From: Triticum aestivum
Lineage: Eukaryota; Streptophyta; Magnoliopsida; Poales; Poaceae
Direction: 5' to 3'
DNA length: 64,000 nucleotides
Assembly: GCF_018294505.1 (NCBI RefSeq)
Contig: NC_057802.1
Coordinates: 313,028,209 to 313,092,208, forward strand
The first letter of the stretch is position 1. Each line of letters begins with the position of its first letter. Under the pieces are notes generated by a model. The model searched no databases. It had not been told where the DNA came from and worked only from the letters and a program-made list of their open reading frames with translations. This document shows, in pieces, positions 1 to 10,977 of the stretch. The translations under genes were made by a program, and so were the position numbers.

Positions 1-195
1 GAACAAGAACGGAGTTACAAGTGATGATTTCAGGACTTTGAAGCCACCATAATGAGTGCATGAAGCCTTGGACGAAATATACAAGATGGCACTTCATAAC
101 TTTCGTCCAGAGGTTATTATAGGTGTTGCGTCGCCTATATTCGCGATATCCAGATTGCAATTTTAGTTTCTTACTTCTTCTTCATTTGCTTGCAG

Positions 196-556
196 GAAAT
201 AGACCTTCGTGGTCAGGTTGATCGTGCTCCGGCATGGTCAATAACCTCTCGGAGTTGGTTTAGCGATTGCAAAGGCGCGACGTCCTCGCACGTTCATTGT
301 CGGATCATCAAAGTCTACTCCACCAAAAACAATAGCCACCATCTCATCAAAACATGGGACACCTATTCCTCTATCATTCCGGCCCCGAGGCCAATTCCTG
401 CAACTCCGCCGGCTCCGGATACTTCCTTCCTCCTGTACCACGTCCCTGAGGATCAAGTGGGGGCGAGCAAGGAGGCTCTGATTCAGGTGGGGCTGATGTG
501 CGAACGACTGAACGAGGCTTACGACGCCAGTGCGGTGCTGCAAACTAATATTCGAG
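196..556 (+). pseudogene. Exon of F antisense gene (fragment)
   Basis: An open stretch of about 120 codons runs in one frame between a good 3' splice site (pyrimidine-rich tract then TTGCAG, ending at 195) and a good 5' splice site (GTAAGT from 557). The C-terminal part reads LMCERLNEAYDASAVL, a helical, charged stretch. It lies opposite to the F pol strand, in the place where element D carries its antisense multi-exon gene, so I infer it is an internal exon of the F version. The next recognisable piece is 36471-36873. It is broken by element A in the following intron. The function is not recognised. Confidence 0.5.
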
Positions 557-664
557 TAAGTACCATTGTGAGTATAACTCCCTGTCGAAATTTTTCTTTT
601 TTCTCTTGGTAGAATTCTTGTGACTGGGTTTGCGCAGGGCACACCCATTGGGTGTTCATGATCT

Positions 665-1004
665 AGTGGGGGCACGATGAGTGCACCCACTGGGTGTAGT
701 CCCTGAGGCTCCAGTCGGCTGTAGTCAGTCGGCAACAGTCTTTGAACCTTCTTCATGTGCTTTTCTTTTGTGTTCACCTGGAATTTAGCCGCAGCGTAGC
801 TGAGTAGACATGATCCAGTGGGGGCACGCTGAGTGCACCCACTGGATGTAGTCCCCGAGGCTACCGTTCACTGGAACAGTCAATGGTAGTCATAGAACTT
901 GTGGTCGTTTCGCCCGGAGGTTGTTCATACTTTTTTTAGCTCCATCAATGAGTCACTTTCCAGTGGGGGCACACCGAGTGCACCCACTGGGTGTAGTCCC
1001 CGAG
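665..1004. repeat. Three spaced hairpin repeats in F
   Basis: Three copies of a roughly 45-base unit start near 665, 817 and 962, spaced 152 and 145 bases apart. Each contains an inverted repeat (AGTGGGGGCAC, short loop, GTGCACCCACT) followed by the shared tail GTGTAGTCCC(C/T)GAG; copy 2 has GATGTAGTCC. The bases between copies are only weakly alike. They lie in the presumed intron of the F antisense gene. Another palindrome, ACTCGG then CCGAGT, follows near 1187-1205. Confidence 0.7.
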
Positions 1005-1348
1005 ACTGCCGTCGATTGTGGGCAATTGACGGTAGTCAATAGAACTATCATTAGGCGTTCGGGACGCCCGGCGACACTCGTGTGCTGGCAAGATAATAGG
1101 TAGAGCTTTCCTCGTTACTGACTCAGAAGTTAGCTGAGTGAAGCAGGTCATCTTGTGTTGTTGTCCTCTATCTTCTTCATTGCCGACTCGGGGGCTAGCC
1201 GAGTGAGGTTAGGTCAGGGGTACTTCAGTATTTGGTACTGGTCATGTTTGTTCCTCCTGGGGGTGCTTGTCTGACCTAGTGACCAGAACGTACTTGAGAA
1301 TTTGGTATTGGTCAAGCTTGTTACCCATTGGGGGTATGAACGAGTGTG

Positions 1349-1496
1349 TAGTCATGATATTTGCTGAAAACCTGGGTGCTACTTAAGCTTATTTATGTAA
1401 ACAAGAGCAAAAGAGTTCGTAAAAGTTTTTCTTTTTCACTTTCAGTTTATCAACTGAATTGCTTGAGGACAAGCAAAGGTTTAAGCTTGGGGGAGT
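1349..1496 (+). mobile_element. Truncated 3' internal end of a second A-type copy
   Basis: These 148 bases match the last part of element A's internal region (34905-35051) and end in the same polypurine tract, AAGCTTGGGGGAGT, right against the LTR at 1497. A normal 5' LTR should be preceded by host DNA, not by its own polypurine tract. The LTR at 1497-2900 is therefore also the 3' LTR of an upstream copy that has lost its 5' LTR and nearly all its interior. Confidence 0.75.
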
Positions 1497-2900
1497 TGAT
1501 ACGTGTCCGTCGTATCTACTTTTCCTAATGCTTTTCCTCTTATTTTGGACTCTAATTTGCATGATTTGAATGAAACTAACCCGGACTGATGTGTTTTCAG
1601 CAGAACTACCATGGTGTTGTTTTTGTGCAGAAATAAAAGTTCTCAGATTGGAATGAAACTTTTTGGAGAATTTTTATGGAATAAAAGAAAAATACTGGAG
1701 CCAAGAACCACCGGAGGGGGCCCCTGGGTGAGCACAACCCACCAGGGCACGCCCCCTCCATGCGCGCCCAGGTGGGTTGTGCCCACCTGGTGGCCCCGCA
1801 GACCCTGATTCCAACTCTATAAAATCCTATTTTCAGAGGAAAAAAATCAGGGAGAAAGAATTATCGCGTTTCATGAGATGGAGCCGCCGCCACCTCTTGT
1901 TCTTCATAGGGAGCCTAGATCTGGAGTCCGTTTGGGGCTCCAGAGAGGGGGATCTTCGATCTCCGTCATCACCAACCCTTCTCCATCGCCAATTCCATGA
2001 TGCTCCACACCGGGAGTGAGTAATTCCTTCGTAGGCTCGCTGGTCGGTGAGGGAGTTGGATGAGATTCATCATGTAAATCGAGTTAGTTTTGTTAGGGCT
2101 TGATCCCTAGTATCCATTATGTTCTGAGATTGTTGTTTCTATGACTTTGCCATGCTTAATGCTTGTCACTTTGGGCCCGGGTGCCATGATTTCATATCTG
2201 AACCATTTATGTTATCACCATTATATCTATGTTCTAGATCCGATCCTGCAAGTTATAGTCACCTATTACATGTTATGATCCGTAAACCCCAGAGTGACAG
2301 TAGGATACTTTCCGGTGATGACCGTAGTTTGAGGAGTTCATGTATTCACTATCTGCTAATGCTTTGTTCCGATTCTCTATTAAAAGGAGGCCTTAATATC
2401 CCTTGGTTTCCATATGGACCCCGTTGCCATGGGAGGGTGGGACAAAGGATGTCATGCAAGTTCTTTCCATAAGCACGTACGGCTATTTACGGAATACATG
2501 CCTACATTATATTTATGAACTGGAGCTAGTGCCATATCGCCCTAGGTTATGACTGTTATATGATGAATATCATCCAACAAATTCACCGATCCAATGGCTA
2601 CGAATTTTCCGCATATTTTTCTGCTAAGTTACTATTGCTACTGTTACTGTTATGCTTGCTACAGAATCATTGCTATCACTGTTACTGTTACTATTGCTGT
2701 TACTACTATCAAAATTATCATATTACTGTGCTACTGATCATATTGTTGCAGATAATTAATCTCTAGGTGTGGTTGAATTGACAACTCAGCTGCTAATACT
2801 TGCAAATATTCTTTGGCTTCCCTTGTGTTGAATAAATAAATTTGGGTTGAATACTCTACCCTCGAAAACTGTTGCGATCCCCTATACTTGTGGGTTATCA
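1497..2900 (+). repeat. 5' LTR of element A
   Basis: Begins TGATACGTGTCC and ends GGGTTATCA, giving short terminal inverted repeats TGATA/TATCA. It is preceded by a polypurine tract and followed by a tRNA primer-binding site. A TATA-like motif CTATAAAAT lies at 1817-1825, preceded by a GC-rich hairpin-forming stretch at 1720-1800. Open frames inside it are chance. Confidence 0.85.
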
Positions 2901-2911
2901 AGACCTTTTTC

Positions 2912-2929
2912 TAGCGTCGTTGCCGGGGA
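2912..2929 (+). other. Primer-binding site of element A (tRNA-Asp type, mutated)
   Basis: The 18 bases downstream of the LTR differ at two positions from TGGCGCCGTTGCCGGGGA, the complement of the 3' end of plant tRNA-Asp as I remember it. Both changes are transitions, as expected for decay after insertion. Confidence 0.7.
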
Positions 2930-2978
2930 GAACAGCTATATTTGTTGATTCACTTGGGTCTATTATCTATCTATCGTT

Positions 2979-5753
2979 ATGAAGAATCTGAAGGATACAA
3001 AAACCAAGATCCTTCCCTCTAGAATGAGGGAAGGTAAGGAACTGCCATCACACTCTGCACTTGATTCACCTTCTGTTTTGAGTAGACTTGCAACACCACC
3101 ACATGCTATTAATCATCATATGTCGCAAGTTATTGATGATGCTACTTCTATGAATGCTACTCATGATGATGCTAGTACCTTGCTTGATGATGGTGTGCCA
3201 CTAGGTGATTTTCTTGATGAACAAATTGCTAGAGCTAAAGAGAATGAGATTATTGAAACTGATGAAATACTTGAAACTGAAAATCTTGAAACACCTGTTA
3301 GACATAGCCATCCTAGATATGAAATGCCTAAGATACCGGAAGGTTATATTATGGATGAGGAGAAAACTAGAGATTTTCTTGCTTGCAATGATAGAGATGA
3401 TCTTAAGAAATTATTATGCAAACTCAAAGAGAAATCTTTGAATGCTAGAATGAAATGTCATCCTAAGTTTGCTACTTCACCTATCTTTGTTGATGATAAG
3501 GATTATGAATTCTTTGTCGACCCAGAGTTAATTACTTTGGTTGAATCTGATCCTTTCCATGGTTATGAAACTGAAACTTTTGTGGCACACCTCACCAAAT
3601 TAAATGATATAGCCACCCTATTTGCTCATGATGAGAAGATTCGTTACTATTATATTCTTAAATTATTTCCGTTCTCAATAAAGGGTGATGCTAAGATTTG
3701 GTATAATACTCTTGCTCCTGGTTGTGTGCATAGCCCCCAGGATATGATTTACTACTTCTTTGAAAAATATTTTCCTGCACATAAGAAACAAGCTGCCTTA
3801 CAGGAAATATTTAACTTTGTGAAAATTGAAGAAGAGAGTCTCCCACAAGCTTGGGGGAGGCTTCTCCAATTGCTTAATGCTTTGCCGGATCATCCTCTTA
3901 AGAAAAAAGAAATACTTGATATCTTCTACAATGGACTAACCGATGCTTCTAGGGACTTCTTGGATAGTTGTGCTAGTTGTGTTTTCAGGGAACGAACTGT
4001 TGAACAAGCTGAGGAATTATTGAATAACATATTGAAAAATTATGATGTTTGGACTCTTCCCGAACCACCGCTCAAACCTACTCCGAAGAAGAGGGGTATC
4101 TTATATCTCAGTTCTGAAGATGTGCAAGAGGATGTTAAATCTGAGCATGTTAAAAATTTACCTCCTATTGAAGAAATACATGGGCTTGATAAACCACCAC
4201 CCAAGGTGGTAGAGGTAAACTCCTTAATGAAATTTGATGAAAGGGACAACCCTTATAATATGCATCCTAGTCAATGCCTTTATGAGTTTGATAATTACAT
4301 TAGAAAGCAAGATCACTTCAATGAAAATGTTATGAAACAATTGAAATATAACTCTGATATGATTACTCCTTTGAGTGACTTGTTATTTACAATCTCCAAT
4401 GATGTTAGAGGTGTAGGAAAACATGCTTCTATGGTCCATACTTAGTTAGAACAAGTTGCTAAATCTCAAAGAGATTTTCTTAAGGAAATGAATAATAATA
4501 TCAGTGATCATGCTATAAGAGTAGTAACTAGAGGAGGTAGAACGACTCAGGAACCACTTTATCCTGAGGTACATCCTAAAATAATTGAACAAGACTCTCA
4601 AAGAATTAACACTGATGCACCTAGTCCTTCTAAAAAGGAGAAGAAAAAGAAAAATGATAGGACTTTGCATACCTCTAGTGAACCCGAAATAGAAAAACCT
4701 GCTCATAATGATAATGATGTTTCCATCTTTGATGCTGAAACTCAATCTGGTACCAAACATTCACCTAGTGATAATGAAAAGGACAATCAGGATGTTCATG
4801 AAGACACTCAACCAAACAATGATAAAGACCCAGATAATGATGTTGAGATAGAACCAGCTGTTGATCTTAATAACCCACAACCTAAAAATTAAAGATATGA
4901 TAAAAGAGACTTTGTGGCTAGAAAACATGGAAGAGAATGAGAACCATTTGTCCAAAAACCCTTGCCCTTTCCACCTAAATCAACTAAGAAGAAAGATGAT
5001 GAAGAATTTGAACGCTTTGCTAAAATGCTTAGGCCTGTCTTTTTGCGCACTTGTTTGACTGATATCTTAAAGATGGCCCCTTATGCAAAATACATGAAAG
5101 ATATCATCTCTAATAAAATAAAGATAGCTAAAGCTAAATCTCCACCATGCTTGCTAATTATTCTTTTAAGGATGGAGTACCTAAAAAACATGGAGATCCT
5201 GGAATACCAACTATACCTTGCTCCATCAAAAGAAACTATGTTAAAACTGCCTTGTGTGATTTAGGAGCTGGTATTAGTGTTATGCCTTTCTCTTTATGTA
5301 AAAGACTTGATTTGAATAAACTCACATCTAATGAAATATTTGTGCAAATGGCTGACAAATCAGCTGCCATACCTATCGGTATTTGTGAGGATGTGCCCGT
5401 TGTTGTTGCAAATGCTACTATCTTAACTAACTTTGTTATACTTGAGATGCCCGAGGACGAAAACATGTCGATTATCCTTGGTAGACCCTTCTTGAATACT
5501 GCAGGGTAATGAGCATACGGTGCACTTTCCAAAGAAACAATTCCAAGTGAATGGTATTAATGTTATTGAAAAATATCCGACACTCACTATTGGAAGTTTT
5601 CAACTACCTCTACCTACTACCAAAAAGAAATATGAAATGCTTATTGTTGGGGAGATGCATATCCCCGTTGAGGTAACTTGGTGTTTTACGAAAGTTCTTC
5701 GGTTTCATGCTAATCGAAAGTGGTTGTTAATCAGACTTGATCAACCTTATTAA
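2979..5753 (+). pseudogene. gag-pro: Element A gag-protease, broken
   Basis: The ATG at 2979 begins the gag frame. The capsid-type core has LFPFSIKGDAKIWYNTL around residue 225, typical of plant gypsy gag. An in-frame TAG at 4443 breaks it, then the frame continues through a charged, lysine- and aspartate-rich linker to 4892. Near 5140 a one-base loss shifts the frame, and the aspartic protease follows in another frame: ALCDLGAGISVMP near 5250 and IILGRPFLNTAG near 5475. Right after that, 47 bases present in element B are missing, shifting the frame again. Element B's version ends PVEVT-stop; here the stop is lost and the frame runs to 5753. No RT follows. The product would build virus-like particles and cleave the polyprotein. 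Confidence 0.85.
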
Positions 5754-6397
5754 TGGATCATTTTTGAGAGGTATGAAGTTGATGAATTTAGTAAGCAGTA
5801 CCTTCTGTCCTTACCTTTTATTTTCTGTTTTTCTTAGTTAAATAAAATAAAATGCCATGTTTATCCTATTTTCTGAGTTTCCCGTGCAATAAAAAATGAC
5901 CCAAAAAATAAAAGTTCTCAGAATGCCCTGAAAATTTAGTACGATTTTTTTCTGAATATTTAAGAATTTTTGATGCAAATAACATCAGAGGGGGGTGCAC
6001 CAGGTGGGCACAACCCACCTGGCCGCGCCAACAGCCACAGGCGCGCCCTGATGGGTTGTGGTCCCCGCGTGGCCCCCCTCACTTATCTCTTTAGCCCATG
6101 TCATCACCTACCTCCAGAAAAAATTCACCATTGCTCTCTCACTCTCTCGTGTTCTTGCTCTCAAACCCGCGGATTTCGATCTCTTTGCTCGAAGCTCCGT
6201 TTCCAAAACTATTTTGGGGGATTGCTACTTGATATGTGACTCCTCCATTGGTCCAATTAATTTTTGCTTTAGTGCTTTACATTTTGAATAATTAGCTACT
6301 CTTGGTGCTGCTGTAGATGAGCTTGCATGTTGAATTCTTAGAATTCTAAGTAGTTTCAATGCTTGATATGGACTTTATGCATCCCTATGAGTCGTTG
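5754..6397 (+). other. Element A leader region before ORF2, with LTR-like segment
   Basis: This is noncoding DNA between gag-protease and ORF2. Bases about 5895-6090 resemble the middle of the A and B LTRs: AATAAAAGTTCTC, then CCTGAAA, an AT-rich stretch, and a GC-rich inverted repeat (CACCAGGTGGGCAC, AACCCACCTGG). The following 6100-6290 looks like a pyrimidine-rich untranslated leader. Element B has the equivalent at 10797-10977 and 12896-13286. Element B's insertion point is at 6398. Confidence 0.55.
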
Positions 6398-7783
6398 TGA
6401 TACGTCTCCATTGTATCTACTTTTCCAAACTCTTTTGCCATTGTTTTGGACTCTAATTTGCATGATTTGAATGGAACTAACCCAGACTGATGTTATTTTC
6501 AGCAGAATTGCCATGGTGTTATTTTTGTGCAGAAATAAAAGTTCTCGGAATGACCTGAAACTTCACGGAGATTATTTTTGGAATAAATAAAAAATATTGG
6601 CGAAAGAATCAACCAGAGGGGACCCACCACATGTCCACAAGGGTGCAGGGGCACCCTCTGGTCTTGTGGGTCCCCCGAGGCTCCACCGACCTCATCTCCA
6701 ACTCCATATATTCACGTTTGGGGAGAAAAAAAATCAGAGAGAAGGATTCACCATGTTTTACGATATGGAGCCGCCGCCACCTCCTGATCTTCCTCGGGAG
6801 GGCAGATCTGGAGTCCGTTTTGGGCTCCGGAGAGGGGAAATCGTCGCCATCGTCATCATCAACCATCCTCCATCACCAATTTCATGATGCTCACCGCCGT
6901 GCGTGAGTAATCCCATCCTAGGCTTGCTAGACGGTGATGGGTTGGATGAGATTTACCATGTAATCGAGTTAATTTTGTTAGGGTTTGATCCCTAGTATCC
7001 ACTGTGTTCTAAGATTCATGTTGCTATGACTTTGCTATGCTTAATGCTTGTCACTAGGGCCCGAGTGCCATGATTTCAGATCTGAACCTATTATGTTTTC
7101 ATGAATATATTTGTGTTCTTGATCCTATCTTTCAAGTTATAGTCACCTACTACGTGTTATGATCCGGCAACCCCGGAGTGACAATAGTCGGGACACTTCC
7201 CGGTGATGACCATAGTTTGAGGAGTTCATGTATTCACTAAGAGCTAATGCTTTGGTCCGGTTCTCTATTAAAAGTAGGCCTTAATAACCCTTAATTTCCA
7301 ATAGGACCCCTCTGCCACGGGAGGGTAGGACAAAAGATTTCATGCGAGTTCTTTTCCATAAGCACGTATGACTATATTTGGAACACATGCCTACATTATA
7401 TTGATGTATTGGAGCTAGTTCTGTGTCACCCTATATTATAACTGTTGCATGATGAATGCTATCTGACATAATTATCCATCATTGATCCATTGCCTACGAG
7501 CTCGTCTCATATTGATCTTTGTTAAGTTACTTTTCCATTGCCACTGTTACGATCGCTACAAAACTGCTACTGTTACTATTGCCACTGTTACCGTTACTTC
7601 CATACTACTTTGCTACTAAATATTTTGCTGCAGATATTAAGTCTTTCAGGTGTGGTTGATTTCACAACTCAGTTGCTAATACTCGAGAATATTCTTTGGC
7701 CCCCCTTGTGTCGAAAAAATAAATTTGGGTTGAATACTCTACCCTCGAAAACTATTGCGATCCCCTATACTTGTGGGTTATCA
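6398..7783 (+). repeat. 5' LTR of element B
   Basis: Begins TGATACGTCTCCATTG and ends GGGTTATCA. It is clearly related to the A LTR over its whole length but with a different GC-rich central segment near 6600-6690. A primer-binding site follows at 7796. The 3' partner begins at 18101 with TGATACGTCTCCATCG. Confidence 0.9.
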
Positions 7784-7795
7784 AGACATTTTTTT

Positions 7796-7813
7796 TGACG
7801 CCGTTGCCGGGGA
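7796..7813 (+). other. Primer-binding site of element B (tRNA-Asp type)
   Basis: TGACGCCGTTGCCGGGGA differs at one position from the complement of the plant tRNA-Asp 3' end. It lies 12 bases after the LTR. Confidence 0.75.
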
Positions 7814-7862
7814 GCATAGCTCTATTCTTTGAGTCACTTGGGATTTATATCTGTTAATCATT

Positions 7863-10577
7863 ATGAAGAATATGAAAGATCAAAGAATCAAGTAACTGCC
7901 ATCTAGCTCTGCACTTGATTCACCTTCTGTTTTGAGTAAACTTGCGACACCTACACCTGCTATTGATTCCTATATGTTGCATGTTATTGATGATGCCACT
8001 TCTGCTATGCATGATGCTTATGATGAAACTACTTCTCTGCTTGATAATACTGTGCCACTAGGTGAATTTCTTGATGAACAACTTTCTAGGGTTAGAGAGA
8101 ATGAAATTACTGAAACTGATGATATTATTGAAATTGATGATATTATTGAAACCGACGATTATGACTCTCCCCCTACATCTGAATTGCCTGTTGTACCTAA
8201 GGGTTATATTATGGATGAAGAAACTGCTAGAGACTTTCTTGCTTGCAATGATAGAGGTGATCTTAAGAAACTGTTAGCTAAGCTGAAAGAAAAGTCTCTG
8301 AATGCTAGAACGAAATATGATCCTAAGTTTGCTACTTCACCTATCTTTGTTACTGATAGGGATTATGAATTTTCTGTCGATCCTGAGTTAGTTACTTTAG
8401 TTGAATATGATCCTTTCTATGGTTATGAATCTGAAACTGTTGTGGCAGATCTTACTAAATTGAATGATATAGCCACCCTATTTGCTCATGAGGGAAAAAT
8501 TCGCTATTACTATATTCTTAAGTTATTTCCTTTCTCATTAAAGGGTGATGCTAAATTATGGTTTAATTCTCTTGCTCCTGGTTGTGTGCGTAGTCCCCGG
8601 GATATGATTTACTACTTCTCTGAAAAATATTTCCGTGCTCATAAGAAACAAGCTGCTTTAAAGGAAATATTTAACTTTGTGCAATTTGAAGAAGAGAGTC
8701 TCCCACAAGCTTGGGGGAGGCTTCTCTAGTTACTTAATGCTTTGCCTGATCACCCTCTCAAGAAAAATGAAATACTTGATATCTTTTATAATGGACTAAC
8801 CGATGCTTTGAGAGACCACCTGGATAGTTGTGCTGGTTGTGTTTTCAGGGGACCAACTGTTGAGCAAGCTGAATTGCTATTGAATAATATATTGAGTAAT
8901 GATAATGACTGGACACTTCCTAAACCAACTCCTAAGCCAACTCCGAAGAAAAGGGGTATTCTATTTCTCAGTCCTGAAGTTATGCAAGAGGCAAAGAAAT
9001 CTATGAAAAAAGGTATTAAAGCTGAAGATGTTAAGAATCTACCGCCTATTGAAGAAATACATGGTCTTGATAACCCGACACAGGTAGTAGAGGTAAACTC
9101 TCTCCATAGATTTGATGAAGCTGATATTCCCCATAATAAGTCTGCTAGTCAATGCTTGGATGAGTTTGATAATTTTATTGTTAAACAAGAAAACTTCAAT
9201 GCTTATGTTAGTACACAATTGAAACATAATGCTTACATGCTTGAACACTTGGGTGATTATATGAGTAGAACCGTTAATGATCTTAAGCTTATTAGTAAAC
9301 GTGCTTCCATGGTTACAACTCAAGTAGAACAAGTACTTAAGGCTCAAGATGATTTGCTCAATGATTTGAATAGTAAGAATAATGATAATGCTATTAGGGT
9401 TATGACTAGAGGTGGTAACATGACTCAGGAACCTTTGTATCCTGAGGGCCATCCTAAGAGAGTTGAGAAAGATTCTCAGAGAAGTAATACTGATGCACCT
9501 AGTCCTAGTAATAAAAATAAAAAGAAAACTGATAGGACTTTGCATGCTTCTAGTGAACCTGTTATAGATACACCTGAGAATCCCAATGATATTCCTATTT
9601 CTGATGCTGAGACACAATATGGTGATGAACATGAACCTAGTGATAATGTTAATGATGTTCATGTTGATGCTCAACCTAGTAATGGTAATGTAGAGATTGA
9701 ACCTGATGTTGATCTTGATAACCCACAATCAAAGAATCAACGTTATGATAAGAGAGACTTCGTTGCTAGGAAACATGTTAAAGAAAGAGAACCATGGGTT
9801 TAGAAACCCATGCCCTTTCCTCCTAAGCCATCCAAGAAGAAGGATTATGAGGATTTTGAGCGCTTTGCTGAAATGATTAGACCTATCTTTTTGCGTATGC
9901 GTCTGACTGATATGCTTAAAATGCCTCCTTATGCTAAGTATATGAAAGATATTGTTACAAATAAAAGAAAGATACCGGAAGCTGAAATATCCACCATGCT
10001 TGCTTATTATACTTTTAAGGGTGGAATAGCAAAGAAACTTGGAGATCCGGGAGTACCAACTATACCATGCTCCATTAAAAGAAACTATGTTAAAACTGCT
10101 TTATGTGATCTTGGAGCCGGTGTTAGCGTTATGCCTTTCTCTTTATATCCTAGACTTGAATTGAATAAGTTGACACCTACTGAAAACTCTTTGCAAATGG
10201 CTGATAAATCAACTGCTATACCCATCGGTATTTGTGAGGATGTTCCTGTTGTGGTTGCAAGCGTTACTATCTTAAACGACTTTGTTATTCTTGATATTCC
10301 TGAGGACGACAGTATGTCGATCAACCTTGGTATACCCTTTTTGAACACTGCAGGGGCTGTTATTGATTGCAACAAAGGCAATGTCACTTTTCATGTTAAT
10401 GGTAATGAGCATACGGTACACTTCCCGAAGAAACAACCTCAAGTTCATAGTATCAATTCTATTGGAATTTTTTTAACTATTACTATTGGAGGTTTTGAAT
10501 TTTCTCTTCCTACTGTCAAAAAGAAATATGATATTCTTATTGTTGGGGACATGCATATCCCCGTTGAGGTAACCTAG
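7863..10577 (+). pseudogene. gag-pro: Element B gag-protease, three in-frame stops
   Basis: One frame runs about 905 codons from the ATG at 7863 to the TAG stop at 10575. It is broken by TAA at 7893 and by TAG at 8727 and 9801, with no frameshift. Relative to element A, about 30 bases near the start are missing between two AAG repeats. The capsid core reads LFPFSLKGDAKLWFNSL. The second third is acidic and low-complexity. Protease motifs are ALCDLGAGVSVMP (about 10103-10141) and NLGIPFLNTAG, where A has the more usual ILGRPFL. The frame ends after PVEVT. No RT follows, and this is the best-preserved version of the protein in the window. Confidence 0.9.
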
Positions 10578-10977
10578 TGTTATTCAAAAATTCCTCGATT
10601 TCATGTCATTCGGAAGAAGTTTGTTAATAAGACTTGATCAACCTTGTTAACGGATTCCTTTTGATGGGCATGAGATGGATGAATTTAGAAAGCACAACTT
10701 CCTGTACCTATCTTTTACTTTCTATTATCTAGAATAAATAAAGCAAAAATAGTATTTTCTGTCTGTTTTCTGAATTATCCATGCAATAAAAAATGTCCCG
10801 AAAATAAAAGTTCTCCAAATGCACTGAAAATTTAGTATGATTTTTATAGAATATTTTATAATTTCTGGCACTAAACCTGCACCAGGGGGGCTCACCAGCG
10901 GGCCACAAGGGTGGAGGGCGCGCCCTACCCCCCTGGGCGCGCCCCCTGTCTTGTGGGTCCCGCGTGGGTCCCCTCCA
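10578..10977 (+). other. Element B leader before ORF2, first part, with LTR-like segment
   Basis: Noncoding. From about 10797, AATAAAAGTTCTCC is followed by CACTGAAAATTT and a GC-rich inverted repeat, the same layout as the middle of an LTR and as A's 5895-6090. A copia solo LTR interrupts it at 10978 and the leader resumes at 12901. Confidence 0.55.

Larger units (their letters stand above)
1..1348 (-). mobile_element. Element F (Tat-lineage gypsy), left fragment
   Basis: This is the leftmost visible piece of an old Ty3/gypsy element lying on the minus strand. Its integrase end is at 57455-58519, so this stretch is the region between integrase and the 3' LTR, which lies beyond the window. 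It contains an exon-like open stretch on the plus strand (196-556) followed by noncoding DNA with three hairpin repeats. Assignment to F rests on position and on the second exon-like piece resuming right of element A at 36471. The right border is where sequence resembling the 3' internal end of element A begins; no target duplication was found there. Confidence 0.6.

Noticed and set aside
238..777. 179-codon open frame on the minus strand
   Set aside because: It overlaps the plus-strand exon with splice sites and reads through the hairpin repeats; composition looks like a shadow frame and no domain is recognisable.
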